Origin: an uncultured Lachnospiraceae bacterium
GTDB taxonomy: Bacteria; Bacillota; Clostridia; Lachnospirales; Lachnospiraceae
Assembly (NCBI GenBank): GCA_902780405.1
Contig: CACZFI010000012.1
Span: 1 to 41,597 of the forward strand
Direction of reading: 5' to 3'
Length of the DNA: 41,597 nt
Shown in pieces: positions 32,642-41,387 of this stretch. The notes beneath the pieces were generated by a model. The model made no database searches. It saw only the letters and a list, made by a program, of their open reading frames with translations, and had not been told where the DNA came from. Positions within the stretch are counted from its first letter, which is position 1. Every line of letters starts with the position of its first letter. Both the position numbers and the translations under genes were made by a program.

Positions 32642-33838
32642 ATGGTAAATGTTGCTATCTTGGGCTACGGTACGGTAGGATCGGGCGTTGCAAAAGTCTT
32701 AACAGACAATGCTGAAGAGATCGCCGGACGCGTAGGAGAAGAATTAAATATCAAATATGTTTTGGATCTGAGGGACTTCCCCGGAGATCCTTTCGAGAAG
32801 GTTGTGGTTCACGATTACGAGCTGATCGCTGCGGATCCCGAGGTTTCCGTTGTGGTAGAGGTTATGGGCGGACTTCATCCCGCGTACGAATTCACAAAGC
32901 GTGCGCTGGAATCCGGCAAGAGCGTATGTACCTCCAACAAGGAACTGGTTGCGGAAAAGGGCGCGGAGCTTTTAAAGATCGCCAGAGAGCATAATGCAAG
33001 CTACCTCTTCGAGGCCAGCGTCGGAGGCGGTATTCCCATCATCCGTCCACTGGTTCAGGCGCTTACCGCAGATAAGATCGAAGAAGTATGCGGAATCTTA
33101 AACGGTACGACCAACTACATCCTCACAGCGATGTCTGAGGGTGGAGCCGATTTTGACAGTGTACTTGCCAAGGCACAGGAACTCGGCTATGCCGAGCGCA
33201 ATCCCGAGGCGGATATCGAGGGACATGACGCATGTCGAAAGATTGCGATCCTTGCATCCCTTGTCTCCGGCAAACAGGTAGATTACAAAGATATTCTTAC
33301 AGAAGGTATCACCAAGATCACGGACGAAGACATGAAGCTTGCGGAAGCAATCGGCGGATCCATCAAACTGCTGGGCGTCAGCAGATGGAAGGATGGCAAG
33401 GTGTTCGCAAGAGTTTCACCCTTCGTTGTGGAAAAGAACCACTCCCTCTATGCGGTGAATGATGTATTTAACGGCATCATGGTTCACGGAAACATGGTTG
33501 GCGATGTGATGTTCTACGGCAGCGGCGCCGGATCACTTCCCACAGCAAGTGCGGTTGTATCCGATGTTGTTGAGATCGCGAAGAATATAGGCTCCAATAT
33601 CCCGATTACCTGGAGTGAGGACAAGCAGCCGGTCGAGGATCCGAAGGCATTTACCTGCAGATTCCTCGTACAGGTGAAGGAAGGAAAGCAGGCTGTGGCC
33701 GATGCTTTCGGACAGACAGACACGGTATCCGAGTCTGCGGAAGACGGAACGGTATTTCTCACCGAGAACATGACCGAGGCAGAGTACGATCAAAAAGTCG
33801 GCGCGCTTACGGTTGTTCACATGCTGAGAACTATTTGA
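32642..33838 (+). CDS. hom: Homoserine dehydrogenase
   Basis: This 398-residue enzyme reduces aspartate semialdehyde to homoserine on the way to threonine and methionine. Marks are the dinucleotide-binding VAILGYGTVGSGVAKVL at the start, CTSNKELVAEKG near residues 100-111, FEASVGGGIPIIRPL and GILNGTTNYILTAM near 150-163. The C-terminal 60 residues (RFLVQVKEGKQAVADAFGQT and following) fit an ACT-type regulatory domain that may bind threonine. The ATG at 32642 begins 1 base after cheW; a longer frame from 32570 would overlap cheW and is rejected. lysC follows 24 bases later. Confidence 0.95.
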   Translation: MVNVAILGYGTVGSGVAKVLTDNAEEIAGRVGEELNIKYVLDLRDFPGDPFEKVVVHDYELIAADPEVSVVVEVMGGLHPAYEFTKRALESGKSVCTSNKELVAEKGAELLKIAREHNASYLFEASVGGGIPIIRPLVQALTADKIEEVCGILNGTTNYILTAMSEGGADFDSVLAKAQELGYAERNPEADIEGHDACRKIAILASLVSGKQVDYKDILTEGITKITDEDMKLAEAIGGSIKLLGVSRWKDGKVFARVSPFVVEKNHSLYAVNDVFNGIMVHGNMVGDVMFYGSGAGSLPTASAVVSDVVEIAKNIGSNIPITWSEDKQPVEDPKAFTCRFLVQVKEGKQAVADAFGQTDTVSESAEDGTVFLTENMTEAEYDQKVGALTVVHMLRTI

Positions 33839-33862
33839 TAAAGAGAGGTACAGGAGGAAAAC

Positions 33863-35068
33863 ATGCTTGTAGTTAAAAAGTTTGGCGGCACTTCCGTTGC
33901 CAACAAAGAACGAATCTTTAACGTAGCAAATCGTTGTGTCGAGGAGTATCGCAAGGGCAATGACGTGGTGGTAGTACTTTCCGCCATGGGCAAATACACC
34001 GACGAGCTGATCGATATGGCGAAGGATATCAACGAGAACCCGCCGAAGCGCGAGATGGACATGCTCTTCACCATCGGTGAGCAGATGTCCGTAGCATTGA
34101 TGGCGATGGCCATGAATAAATTAGGTGTTCCCGCGGTTTCGCTCAACGCATTTCAGGTTGCGATGCACACCACTTCCGTGTACGGCAACGCAAGACTGAA
34201 GAGAATTGACAGTGAGCGTATCCGCCATGAGCTTGAGCAGAAGAAGATCGTTATCGTAACGGGCTTTCAGGGCATCAATAAGTTCGATGACTATACCACA
34301 CTCGGAAGAGGCGGTTCCGATACAACCGCAGTTGCACTTGCGGCAGCACTTAATGCAGACGCCTGCGAGATCTATACCGATGTGGACGGCGTATACACAG
34401 CCGATCCGAGAAAGGTAAAGGACGCAAGAAAGCTGGATGTGGTAACTTACGACGAGATGCTTGAACTCGCAACACTCGGTGCGGGCGTGCTTCACAACCG
34501 TTCCGTGGAACTTGCAAAGAAATATGGTGTGACCCTGGTGGTTCGTTCCAGTCTGAATAATGAAGAAGGTACAATTGTTAAGGAGGGATCAAAGATGGAG
34601 AAGATGCTAGTTAGCGGTGTTGCAGGAGATACAGATACAGCGAGAATCGCGATTATCGGATTAAAGGATGAGCCGGGTATTGCGTTCAAGCTTTTCAACG
34701 CGCTTGCAAAGAGCAACATCAATGTCGACATGATCCTTCAGTCCATCGGACGTAAGGGCACCAAGGACATCAGCTTCACCGTAAGCGAGGAGAATGCGGA
34801 TGAGGCAGCAGCAGTGATCAATAACAACTTTGACAACTTCGAGTCCGTAGACGTGAACAAGAACGTTGCAAAGGTATCGATTGTCGGCGCAGGTATGCAG
34901 ACCAATGCAGGTGTCGCAGCGAAGATGTTTGAGGCACTTTACGATGAGAATATCAACATCCGCATGATCTCAACTTCCGAGATCCGCGTAACTGTATTGA
35001 TCGACCGTGAGAACACCGAGCGTGCGATGAACGCAGTGCATGATAAATTCTCACTTGGTGAGCGATAA
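33863..35068 (+). CDS. lysC: Aspartate kinase (alpha subunit)
   Basis: This 401-residue enzyme makes the first committed step of lysine, threonine and methionine synthesis by phosphorylating aspartate. Marks are VVKKFGGTSVANKERI at the start, TIGEQMSVALMAMAMN, and GRGGSDTTAVALAAALNADA near residues 150-169. Two ACT domains follow (about residues 255-400, IIGLKDEPGIAFKLFNALAK and VSIVGAGMQTNAGVAAKMFE), which bind end-product amino acids. An AGGAGG site precedes it. An in-frame internal ATG at 34595 with a strong binding site suggests an additional shorter product. No lysine riboswitch was seen upstream. Confidence 0.96.
   Translation: MLVVKKFGGTSVANKERIFNVANRCVEEYRKGNDVVVVLSAMGKYTDELIDMAKDINENPPKREMDMLFTIGEQMSVALMAMAMNKLGVPAVSLNAFQVAMHTTSVYGNARLKRIDSERIRHELEQKKIVIVTGFQGINKFDDYTTLGRGGSDTTAVALAAALNADACEIYTDVDGVYTADPRKVKDARKLDVVTYDEMLELATLGAGVLHNRSVELAKKYGVTLVVRSSLNNEEGTIVKEGSKMEKMLVSGVAGDTDTARIAIIGLKDEPGIAFKLFNALAKSNINVDMILQSIGRKGTKDISFTVSEENADEAAAVINNNFDNFESVDVNKNVAKVSIVGAGMQTNAGVAAKMFEALYDENINIRMISTSEIRVTVLIDRENTERAMNAVHDKFSLGER
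34595..35068 (+). CDS. Probable internal translation start giving an aspartate kinase beta subunit
   Basis: Inside lysC, AAGGAGGG (34580-34587) is followed 7 bases later by ATG (34595), in frame. It would give a 157-residue protein comprising the two ACT domains. Bacillus subtilis aspartate kinase II makes an alpha-beta pair this way. The strong site and correct frame support the same here; it is an inference until translation is shown. Confidence 0.6.
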   Translation: MEKMLVSGVAGDTDTARIAIIGLKDEPGIAFKLFNALAKSNINVDMILQSIGRKGTKDISFTVSEENADEAAAVINNNFDNFESVDVNKNVAKVSIVGAGMQTNAGVAAKMFEALYDENINIRMISTSEIRVTVLIDRENTERAMNAVHDKFSLGER

Positions 35069-35078
35069 AAACCTTAAG

Positions 35079-35107
35079 CCTGTATCGCTTCGGTGATACA
35101 GGTTTTT
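35079..35107 (+). terminator. Intrinsic terminator after lysC
   Basis: CCTGTATC (35079-35086) and GATACAGG (35095-35102) form a perfect stem, with flanking A-run and TTTTT. The next start codon is only 24 bases on. Confidence 0.9.
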
Positions 35108-35131
35108 GCGATTATACGGGAGCGTCGAAAG

Positions 35132-35617
35132 ATGAATCAAAGAACAGATTATATCTCGTGGGACCAGTATTTTATGGGAATCGCCATGATGTCGGCCGAG
35201 AGAAGCAAGGATCCCGGGACACAGGTGGGTGCCTGCATCGTGGACGGGGATAACCGCATCCTTTCCGTGGGTTATAACGGTATGCCCAAGGGCTGCGAGG
35301 ATGATGTGATGCCCTGGAACCGTGACGGCGAGGGCCTTTCCAGCAAATACATCTATGTATGCCATGCGGAACTGAATGCGATCCTCAATTATCGCGGCGG
35401 CGGTACCCTGCGCGGTGCGCGGTGTTATGCGACGCTGTTCCCGTGTAATGAGTGTGCGAAGGCGCTGATCCAGAGCGGGATTTCCGAAGTGATCTACCTC
35501 TCGGATAAGTACGCAGACACGGACAGTACCATTGCATCCAAAAAGATGTTTGATATGGCGGGCGTAACCTATCGTGCCTACGAAAACAAGCATCGAAAGA
35601 TCGAGATTGAATTGTAG
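35132..35617 (+). CDS. Deoxycytidylate (dCMP) deaminase family protein
   Basis: This 161-residue zinc enzyme of the cytidine/deoxycytidylate deaminase family has the two metal-binding motifs CHAELNAIL (His/Glu, near residues 80-88) and FPCNECAKALIQ (two Cys, near 106-117). It probably converts dCMP to dUMP for thymidylate synthesis. Bacillus has a similar ComEB. The start at 35132 is chosen over 35093, which would lie inside the lysC terminator; the binding sequence is weak (GGGAGC). The terminator before it leaves little space for its own promoter. Confidence 0.9.
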   Translation: MNQRTDYISWDQYFMGIAMMSAERSKDPGTQVGACIVDGDNRILSVGYNGMPKGCEDDVMPWNRDGEGLSSKYIYVCHAELNAILNYRGGGTLRGARCYATLFPCNECAKALIQSGISEVIYLSDKYADTDSTIASKKMFDMAGVTYRAYENKHRKIEIEL

Positions 35618-35626
35618 GAGACGGCG

Positions 35627-36169
35627 ATGAAAGCGACAACAACCAAATCCATACGCATGACATATCGTGCGCTTTTGTCTTATGTATTAAACACCAATTA
35701 CAGGTCTGTATCCGGTGTGGTCGGTCTGGCTTTAAGTATCGGCGCGCTGGTGCTGTGCATCGTTCAGTGGGGAAACCTTTCCGTAAAGCAAAAGATCGTG
35801 CTGCTCTTTGTGGCGTCGGTATTCACCGTGATCAACCCTTTGATGCTTGCACTTAAGACCTTTCGGCAGTATAAGCTATCCGTATCCTACAAGAATCCCA
35901 TTACCTACACCTTCGGTGATGAGGGTATCCGGATCGAGCAGGGCGAGCAGACCCTCGACCTTTCCTGGGACAAGATCGTGAAACTGATGCTTACATCTTC
36001 GATGTTTGCGATCTACACCAACAGGATTCATGCCTTTGTCATCCCGCTTTCCGAGCTGGGAGAAGAGAAGGCGAAGATCATGGCTTCCGTTGTGCAGTTT
36101 ACGGAACAGTACAGACCGCACATCTCCGGTTCCCTCAAGGGATACCGTACGGGAAAGGGGATTGCCTGA
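35627..36169 (+). CDS. YcxB-like membrane protein
   Basis: This 180-residue protein has two membrane helices (about residues 28-46 and 57-75) and a soluble C-terminal domain (KNPITYTFGDEGIRIEQGEQ, then LSWDKIVKLMLTSSMFAIYT) with the pattern of the YcxB-like family. That family has no established biochemical role. It has a TAGGAGA site, begins 9 bases after the deaminase gene and ends 3 bases before tsaE, so it is likely in the same transcript. Confidence 0.75.
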   Translation: MKATTTKSIRMTYRALLSYVLNTNYRSVSGVVGLALSIGALVLCIVQWGNLSVKQKIVLLFVASVFTVINPLMLALKTFRQYKLSVSYKNPITYTFGDEGIRIEQGEQTLDLSWDKIVKLMLTSSMFAIYTNRIHAFVIPLSELGEEKAKIMASVVQFTEQYRPHISGSLKGYRTGKGIA

Positions 36170-36172
36170 CGG

Positions 36173-36607
36173 ATGGAAGAAGTATTTGAGACACACAGCG
36201 CACAGGAGACTGCGGACTTTGCAAGGAAACTTGCAAAGCAGGCCTGCCCGGGCGAGGTCTATTGCTTAGACGGGGATCTCGGTACCGGCAAGACGGTGTT
36301 TGCGCAGGGATTCGGCAGCGGCCTTTCCATCACGGAACCGATGGCGAGCCCTACATTTACCATATTAAAAGAGTATGAAGGCGGAAGACTTCCACTCTAC
36401 CACTTCGATGTGTATCGCATCGGCAGTTCGGACGAGATGGAAGAGATCGGCTTTTTTGAGAAGGTTTACGGTGAGGGCGTTACCCTGATCGAGTGGGCGA
36501 GCCTGATCGAGGACATCCTTCCGGATCGGCTGATCCGGGTGGCGATCAGCAAGGACGTTGAGAAGGGTTTTGACTATAGGCGGATCACCGTGACAAGAAC
36601 AGAGTAG
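36173..36607 (+). CDS. tsaE: tRNA t6A synthesis ATPase TsaE
   Basis: This 144-residue small P-loop ATPase has Walker A DGDLGTGKT (33-41) and the HFDVYRI and EWASLIEDILP blocks of the TsaE family. It works with TsaB and TsaD to attach threonylcarbamoyl to adenosine 37 of ANN-decoding tRNAs. tsaB follows 6 bases later and tsaD is about 2.7 kb on, so the whole partner set except TsaC is present. Confidence 0.95.
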   Translation: MEEVFETHSAQETADFARKLAKQACPGEVYCLDGDLGTGKTVFAQGFGSGLSITEPMASPTFTILKEYEGGRLPLYHFDVYRIGSSDEMEEIGFFEKVYGEGVTLIEWASLIEDILPDRLIRVAISKDVEKGFDYRRITVTRTE

Positions 36608-36613
36608 GTATAC

Positions 36614-37330
36614 ATGAAGATACTTGGCATTGACAGCTCCGGCATGGTTGCTTCGGCGGCGATCGTCGAGGATGATGTGACCATCGCGGAGTATTCGGTC
36701 AACTACAAAAAAACACATAGTGAAACACTGCTTCCGATGGTGGATGCGATCGTTTCCATGACAGAGACGGATCTTGCGACATTAGATGCGATCGCTGTTG
36801 CGGCCGGACCCGGTTCTTTTACGGGACTGCGTATCGGTATGGCAACGGTGAAGGGACTTGCGCTTGCACTTGATGTGCCGGTGGTACCGGTGCCGACATG
36901 CGACGCTTTGGCGTTCGGGCTCTACAAGACACCCGATCTGCTGTGCCCCATTATGGATGCAAGAAGAAATCAGGTATATACCGCCATCTACGATTTTTCG
37001 GGAGAATCGTCGACGCGCGGTGGGCTGGTATGTCATATGGAACAATCGGCCATGGATGTGGCGGATCTGGCGGCTGTCTTAAATGAACGCGGCGAGGCGG
37101 TCACATTTACCGGCGACGGATGTCCTGTCTTTCGCGAGAAGCTTTCGGAGCTACTTACCGTACCGGCAACATTTGCACCTGCACATGTCAACAGGCAGCG
37201 CGCGGCAGCGGTTGCAACGCTCGGTATGTACGACTTTGCTTCCGGCAAAGCACTCTCGGGTGACGACGTGAAGCCGATCTACCTGAGAAAGTCTCAGGCG
37301 GAGAGAGAGCGGGAGGCTGCCGGATTATGA
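36614..37330 (+). CDS. tsaB: tRNA t6A synthesis protein TsaB
   Basis: This 238-residue protein of the ASKHA fold resembles TsaD but without the metal-binding His pair. Marks are MKILGIDSSGMVASAAI at the start, HSETLLPMVDAIV near residues 35-47 and AVAAGPGSFTGLRIGMATVK near 61-80. TsaB dimerises with TsaD as a non-catalytic partner in t6A synthesis. It overlaps rimI by 4 bases (ATGA). Confidence 0.95.
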   Translation: MKILGIDSSGMVASAAIVEDDVTIAEYSVNYKKTHSETLLPMVDAIVSMTETDLATLDAIAVAAGPGSFTGLRIGMATVKGLALALDVPVVPVPTCDALAFGLYKTPDLLCPIMDARRNQVYTAIYDFSGESSTRGGLVCHMEQSAMDVADLAAVLNERGEAVTFTGDGCPVFREKLSELLTVPATFAPAHVNRQRAAAVATLGMYDFASGKALSGDDVKPIYLRKSQAEREREAAGL

Positions 37331-37779
37331 TCACTTGTATAAGTGGCGGAGAGGATATGGCGGCGTACGACGAGCTTCTCCGGGAGATCGCGCTGCTTGA
37401 AGCCGACACCTACGGAACGCCATGGACGATCGATATGCTGCGGGATATGATGCAGTACGATCACAACATCTTATTCGCCGAGACGGAGGATGGGATCTTA
37501 AGAGGTTACCTGTTTGCAAACCTGGTGATGGAACAGTCGGAGCTGCTTCGGATCACGGTTTCACCGACCTACCGGAGACAGGGGCTCGGAGAATACCTGC
37601 TTTCTTCTTATCTCGGAGAACTGAAGGGAATCTGCACCTGCAGCCTGCTTGAGGTGAGAGACGGCAATGTGCCGGCGAGATCTCTGTACGAGAATTTCGG
37701 ATATGCGGAAGCGCACCGCAGGAAGAATTATTATTCGCACCCGGTTGAGGATGCGATCGTTTATACACTGGATATTTAG
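37327..37779 (+). CDS. rimI: Ribosomal protein S18 alanine N-acetyltransferase-like GNAT protein RimI
   Basis: This 150-residue GNAT acetyltransferase has the acetyl-CoA-binding motif RITVSPTYRRQGLGEYLLSS (near residues 77-96) and a later LLEVRDGNVPARSLYENFGY block typical of RimI. E. coli RimI acetylates the N-terminus of ribosomal protein S18; in Firmicutes the substrate is less certain. Position between tsaB and tsaD matches the common tsaE-tsaB-rimI-tsaD order. Confidence 0.9.
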   Translation: MITCISGGEDMAAYDELLREIALLEADTYGTPWTIDMLRDMMQYDHNILFAETEDGILRGYLFANLVMEQSELLRITVSPTYRRQGLGEYLLSSYLGELKGICTCSLLEVRDGNVPARSLYENFGYAEAHRRKNYYSHPVEDAIVYTLDI

Positions 37780-37791
37780 GGAGGGCTTTTT

Positions 37792-38700
37792 ATGCTCGAT
37801 ATATGCCTGCTCGGAACCGGCGGAATGATGCCGCTTCCCTACAGAGCACTGACCTCGTTGATGGTCAGATATAACGGCAGCAATATACTGATCGATTGCG
37901 GAGAGGGGACACAGAACCAGATCCGGCTTCAGGGATGGAGCTTCAAGAATATTGATCTTCTGTGCATCACGCATTTTCATGCAGACCACATCAGCGGACT
38001 GCCGGGACTGCTCCTTACCATGGGCAATGCCGAGCGCACGGAGCCTCTTACAATGATCGGACCGAAGGGACTTGCAAAGGTGGTAAATTCGCTTCGCGTG
38101 ATCGCACCCGAGCTTCCTTTTGATATTGAGTTTATCGAACTCGAAGAACCGGAGTCGACATTTGAACTTCTGGGACTTCGGATCAATGCATACCGCGTGA
38201 ATCACCGCGTGACATGTTACGGGTATTCGATCGAACTGGATCGCGCCGGTAAATTTGACGCCGAGCGTGCAAGAGCGCTGGGACTTCCGGTTCAAAACTG
38301 GAATCTTCTGCAGCACGGAGAGACTGTGGAGTTCGAAGGTAAGACTTATACGCCGGACATGGTAATGGGCGCGCCGCGCAAGGGACTCAAACTTGCCTAC
38401 TGCACGGATACCAGACCCTGCGACGTGATCGTGAAGTACGCTGAGGATGCAGATCTTTTCATCTGCGAGGGTATGTACGGTGAGCCGGACAAAATAGCGA
38501 AGGCGAAGGAACACAAACACATGACCATGCAGGAAGCCTGTGAGCTTTCCGTGCGTGCGAAGGCGAAGCGTCTGTGGCTTACCCACTATTCGCCTGCAAC
38601 TGCGAAACCGAAGGTGTTTCTGGATGTACTGAAAAGCATTTGCCCGGAGGTATGGATCTGCAAGGACAGAACCGAACTTGAACTTACATTTGAGGATTAG
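37792..38700 (+). CDS. rnz: Ribonuclease Z family protein (tRNA 3' processing)
   Basis: This 302-residue metallo-beta-lactamase-fold nuclease has the zinc motif THFHADHISGLPGLL (His61, His63, Asp65, His66) and the long early block ICLLGTGGMMPLPYRALTSL. It matches RNase Z, which cuts tRNA precursors 3' of the discriminator, needed for tRNAs without encoded CCA. The tRNA genes at the window's end do lack CCA. It is inserted in the t6A cluster. A few other metallo-beta-lactamase hydrolases look similar, so the function is probable. Confidence 0.86.
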   Translation: MLDICLLGTGGMMPLPYRALTSLMVRYNGSNILIDCGEGTQNQIRLQGWSFKNIDLLCITHFHADHISGLPGLLLTMGNAERTEPLTMIGPKGLAKVVNSLRVIAPELPFDIEFIELEEPESTFELLGLRINAYRVNHRVTCYGYSIELDRAGKFDAERARALGLPVQNWNLLQHGETVEFEGKTYTPDMVMGAPRKGLKLAYCTDTRPCDVIVKYAEDADLFICEGMYGEPDKIAKAKEHKHMTMQEACELSVRAKAKRLWLTHYSPATAKPKVFLDVLKSICPEVWICKDRTELELTFED

Positions 38701-38703
38701 ATT

Positions 38704-39300
38704 ATGGCGAAAAAAGCAAGACCTGCATCCAATTTAAAAACGATCATCGTATCGATTTTTATGGTCGCGATCGTACTGTTTTATTTCAGCTATCTGTCGA
38801 ACCGTTCGGCAAAGCGACGTACCGAGAATAAAAAATCAGAGCTGGAAAGTCTGATGGAGTACGACATGAATGCCGAATATCCGAAGACGGCGAGGGATCT
38901 CGCGAAGCTGCACTGCAGATACATGAAGATGATCTACACGGAGAAGCTTTCCGATGAGGAACTTGACAAGCTGAACCGGAAGATGCGCATGCTCTATTGC
39001 AGCGAGCTGCTGGCGCTGAATCCGGAGTCGGGTTCGCTCGACCGGATGAAGAAGGATATAGCCAATACCAAAGAGCAAAAACTGGAATACAAGGTGTATG
39101 AGCTGCCCGAAGCCAGCCAGGTGAAGAAGTATGTAAAGGATGGCAAAGAGATGGCGCAGCTTGAGGTGCGGATCACCATGGACACCGAAGAGGGCAAGGG
39201 CTATCTGTATGAGGAGTACGTCATGATCAAGGAAGGCGACACCTGGAAGATCTACGGATGGATGCCTGCGGAAGGAAATCAAACTACGACTGAAGAGTAA
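38704..39300 (+). CDS. Membrane-anchored protein of unknown function in the tsa cluster
   Basis: This 198-residue protein is not clearly recognised; it may belong to a Lachnospiraceae-specific family (possibly DUF6715). One N-terminal membrane helix (IIVSIFMVAIVLFYFSYL) is followed by a Lys/Glu-rich helical part and a C-terminal beta-rich part (EMAQLEVRITMDTEEGKGYL, then IYGWMP) like small SnoaL/NTF2-type folds. It starts 3 bases after rnz and ends 6 bases before tsaD, so co-transcription is likely. Confidence 0.65.
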   Translation: MAKKARPASNLKTIIVSIFMVAIVLFYFSYLSNRSAKRRTENKKSELESLMEYDMNAEYPKTARDLAKLHCRYMKMIYTEKLSDEELDKLNRKMRMLYCSELLALNPESGSLDRMKKDIANTKEQKLEYKVYELPEASQVKKYVKDGKEMAQLEVRITMDTEEGKGYLYEEYVMIKEGDTWKIYGWMPAEGNQTTTEE

Positions 39301-39306
39301 TCAAAG

Positions 39307-40344
39307 ATGACAAGACATACAACAATTTTGGCAATTGAATCCTCGTGCGATGAGACGGCAGCAGCGGTCGTGCGTGACGGTCGGGAGGTTCTCTCGAACA
39401 TCATTTACTCGCAGATCGACCTGCATACGATCTATGGCGGCGTTGTCCCGGAGATCGCATCGAGAAAACATGTAGAGAAGATCAACCAGGTAGTAAAAAG
39501 CGCGATCACCGAGTCGGGGCTTGGTTGGGATGAGATCGATGCGGTTGCGGTAACATACGGACCGGGACTTGTCGGTGCCCTTCTTGTGGGCGTGAGCGCA
39601 GCGAAAGCGCTGGCCTATGCAAAAGGAAAACCGCTTGTGGGTGTCAATCATATTGAAGGACATATCGCGGCAAATTATATCGAACATCCGGAGCTTGAAC
39701 CTCCCTTTATGTGCATGGTTGCTTCGGGCGGGCATTCCCATTTGGTGAAGGTAACAGACTATCATACATTTGAGATCATCGGACGCACCAGAGATGATGC
39801 GGCGGGTGAGGCTTTCGACAAGGTGGCCAGAGCCATCGGACTCGGATACCCGGGAGGCCCGAAGATTGATGCGCTCTCCAAAGAAGGAGATCCGAAGGCT
39901 ATCGCATTTCCCAGAGCTTTCATGGAAGATGCGCCCTATGACTTTTCGTTCAGCGGATTAAAGTCTGCTGTATTAAATTATCTGAACGGATGCGAGATGA
40001 AGCACCTGCCCGTGAACAAGGCGGATGTTGCTGCTTCATTCCAGGCTGCGGTAGTGGATGTCCTCGTGGACAATTCCATCCGTGCTGCGGTTGCGCATGG
40101 GTGCAAGACGCTCACTTTGGCGGGCGGTGTTGCGTCCAACGGTACGCTTCGCGCGGCGATGAAGGAGGCGGCCGAACAAGCGGGACTTCATTTCTGTTAC
40201 CCGTCACCCGTCTACTGCACCGACAATGCGGCGATGATCGGCGTGGCAGGGTATTACGCATATCAGGCAGGCGTACGGAGCGGCTTGCATTTAAACGCTG
40301 TTCCGAACCTGGCCATCGGGGAAGATCGAACCTGTACATCGTAG
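39307..40344 (+). CDS. tsaD: tRNA N6-adenosine threonylcarbamoyltransferase TsaD
   Basis: This 345-residue enzyme transfers threonylcarbamoyl to adenosine 37 of tRNA. Metal ligands are His115 and His119 in [12 protein letters not shown]; other marks are [15 protein letters not shown] at the start, [10 protein letters not shown] and the [15 protein letters not shown] block. The whole length is normal for bacterial TsaD. Partners TsaB and TsaE lie upstream in the same orientation. Confidence 0.97.
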   Translation: MTRHTTILAIESSCDETAAAVVRDGREVLSNIIYSQIDLHTIYGGVVPEIASRKHVEKINQVVKSAITESGLGWDEIDAVAVTYGPGLVGALLVGVSAAKALAYAKGKPLVGVNHIEGHIAANYIEHPELEPPFMCMVASGGHSHLVKVTDYHTFEIIGRTRDDAAGEAFDKVARAIGLGYPGGPKIDALSKEGDPKAIAFPRAFMEDAPYDFSFSGLKSAVLNYLNGCEMKHLPVNKADVAASFQAAVVDVLVDNSIRAAVAHGCKTLTLAGGVASNGTLRAAMKEAAEQAGLHFCYPSPVYCTDNAAMIGVAGYYAYQAGVRSGLHLNAVPNLAIGEDRTCTS

Positions 40345-40377
40345 GAGTGCCGGCGGTGCCGGAGAAGGGGGAATCCT

Positions 40378-41100
40378 ATGGTTTATGCTATTATTCTGGC
40401 GGGAGGATCCGGAAGCAGAATGGGATCCGATACGCCGAAGCAGCTGATGAAGCTGATGGGGAAGGAGATCATTTACTATCCGCTTGCTACGTTTTGTAAG
40501 GACCCTTTGGTTGACGAAGTGATCCTGGTCAGCCGCAAGGAGGATATCCCATACTATCGGACGGAGATGATCGACAAGTACGGCTTCGACAAGGTGACAC
40601 GTATCTGCCCCGGCGGAGAGATGCGTTATCACTCGGTGTATAACGGCCTTTCGGCAATCGAGCCGGATGAGGATGAGATCGAGAATATCGTGCTCATCCA
40701 TGACGGCGCAAGACCCTTTGTGACGCATGAAATGATCCGGACTTCAATCGAGACGGTACGAAACGGATATGCGGCCTGCACTGTTGGCATGCCGGTGAAG
40801 GACACAATCAAGGTGGCTACCGAGATTTCCGGAACCGTGATGGGAACGGAGACTCCGGACCGAAGTACGCTGTACCAGATTCAGACACCGCAGACCTTCA
40901 CGTATTCGCTGCTTGCGCGCGCATATGAGAAACTGATGCGCGAAGAAAATCGCAAGATCACGGATGATACAATGGTGGTCGAAACCTATGGAGGCACGAT
41001 TTCGAGAATCATTCCGGGCAGTTATGAGAACATTAAAATCACTACACCCGAGGACCTTCTGATCGCTCAGATTTTTGCCGAAAAATTTTTTTCAAAATAG
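40378..41100 (+). CDS. ispD: 2-C-methyl-D-erythritol 4-phosphate cytidylyltransferase
   Basis: This 240-residue nucleotidyltransferase belongs to isoprenoid synthesis by the MEP pathway. Marks are ILAGGSGSRMGSDTPKQLM at the start, IHDGARPFVTHEMI near residues 108-121, GMPVKDTIK near 138-146, IQTPQTF and SYENIKITTPEDLLIAQ at the end. The TarI teichoic-acid enzymes are related, but the VKDTIK, TPDRSTLYQIQTPQ and ITDDTMVVE set favours IspD. An upstream GGGGGA binding sequence lies before the ATG. A promoter-like pair and a terminator follow it. Confidence 0.9.
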   Translation: MVYAIILAGGSGSRMGSDTPKQLMKLMGKEIIYYPLATFCKDPLVDEVILVSRKEDIPYYRTEMIDKYGFDKVTRICPGGEMRYHSVYNGLSAIEPDEDEIENIVLIHDGARPFVTHEMIRTSIETVRNGYAACTVGMPVKDTIKVATEISGTVMGTETPDRSTLYQIQTPQTFTYSLLARAYEKLMREENRKITDDTMVVETYGGTISRIIPGSYENIKITTPEDLLIAQIFAEKFFSK

Positions 41101-41112
41101 ACCAAATAATAG

Positions 41113-41141
41113 TTGACATCGAAACTTAGTTTTGATAAGAT
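41113..41141 (+). promoter_or_regulatory. Strong promoter-like pair between ispD and its terminator
   Basis: TTGACA (41113-41118), a 17-base spacer, then TAAGAT (41136-41141). A terminator-like hairpin begins 4 bases later, so a transcript from here would meet it almost at once. Confidence 0.7.
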
Positions 41142-41144
41142 AAC

Positions 41145-41174
41145 AAAGTCGCTGTACAACCGTCAGCGACTTTT
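41145..41174 (+). terminator. Terminator-like hairpin downstream of ispD
   Basis: AAAGTCGCTG (41145-41154) and CAGCGACTTT (41164-41173) form a perfect 10-bp stem, followed by T-rich sequence. The A/T ends make it usable in both directions. Confidence 0.85.
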
Positions 41175-41269
41175 AATTACGAAAGAATTCATTGAAACAA
41201 TCCTGACGGATTGCTTCGAACTCGCTCAAAGCCGCGAGGGGCTCCCGGCCCTTCAGGCAGGGCACATAT

Positions 41270-41355
41270 GGAGAGGTATCGAAGTGGTCATAACGAGGCG
41301 GTCTTGAAAACCGTTTGTCCGCAAGGGCGCGTGGGTTCGAATCCCACCCTCTCCG
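41270..41355 (+). tRNA. tRNA-Ser (anticodon TGA)
   Basis: An 86-base class II tRNA. The acceptor arms GGAGAGG/CCTCTCC pair perfectly. The anticodon loop is CTTGAAA, flanked by a stem around GCGGT/ACCGT. A long variable arm and the T loop GTGGGTTCGAATCCCAC follow. The 3' CCA is not encoded. Confidence 0.95.
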
Positions 41356-41387
41356 CTTTGATATAATAGATGCGATCAGGCAGTTTT

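Noticed and set aside
33839..33862. Lysine riboswitch or T-box before lysC
   Set aside because: Only 24 bases separate hom and lysC, too short for either.
41113..41307. 64-residue ORF downstream of ispD
   Set aside because: It overlaps a terminator and the tRNA-Ser(TGA) gene and shows no family pattern.
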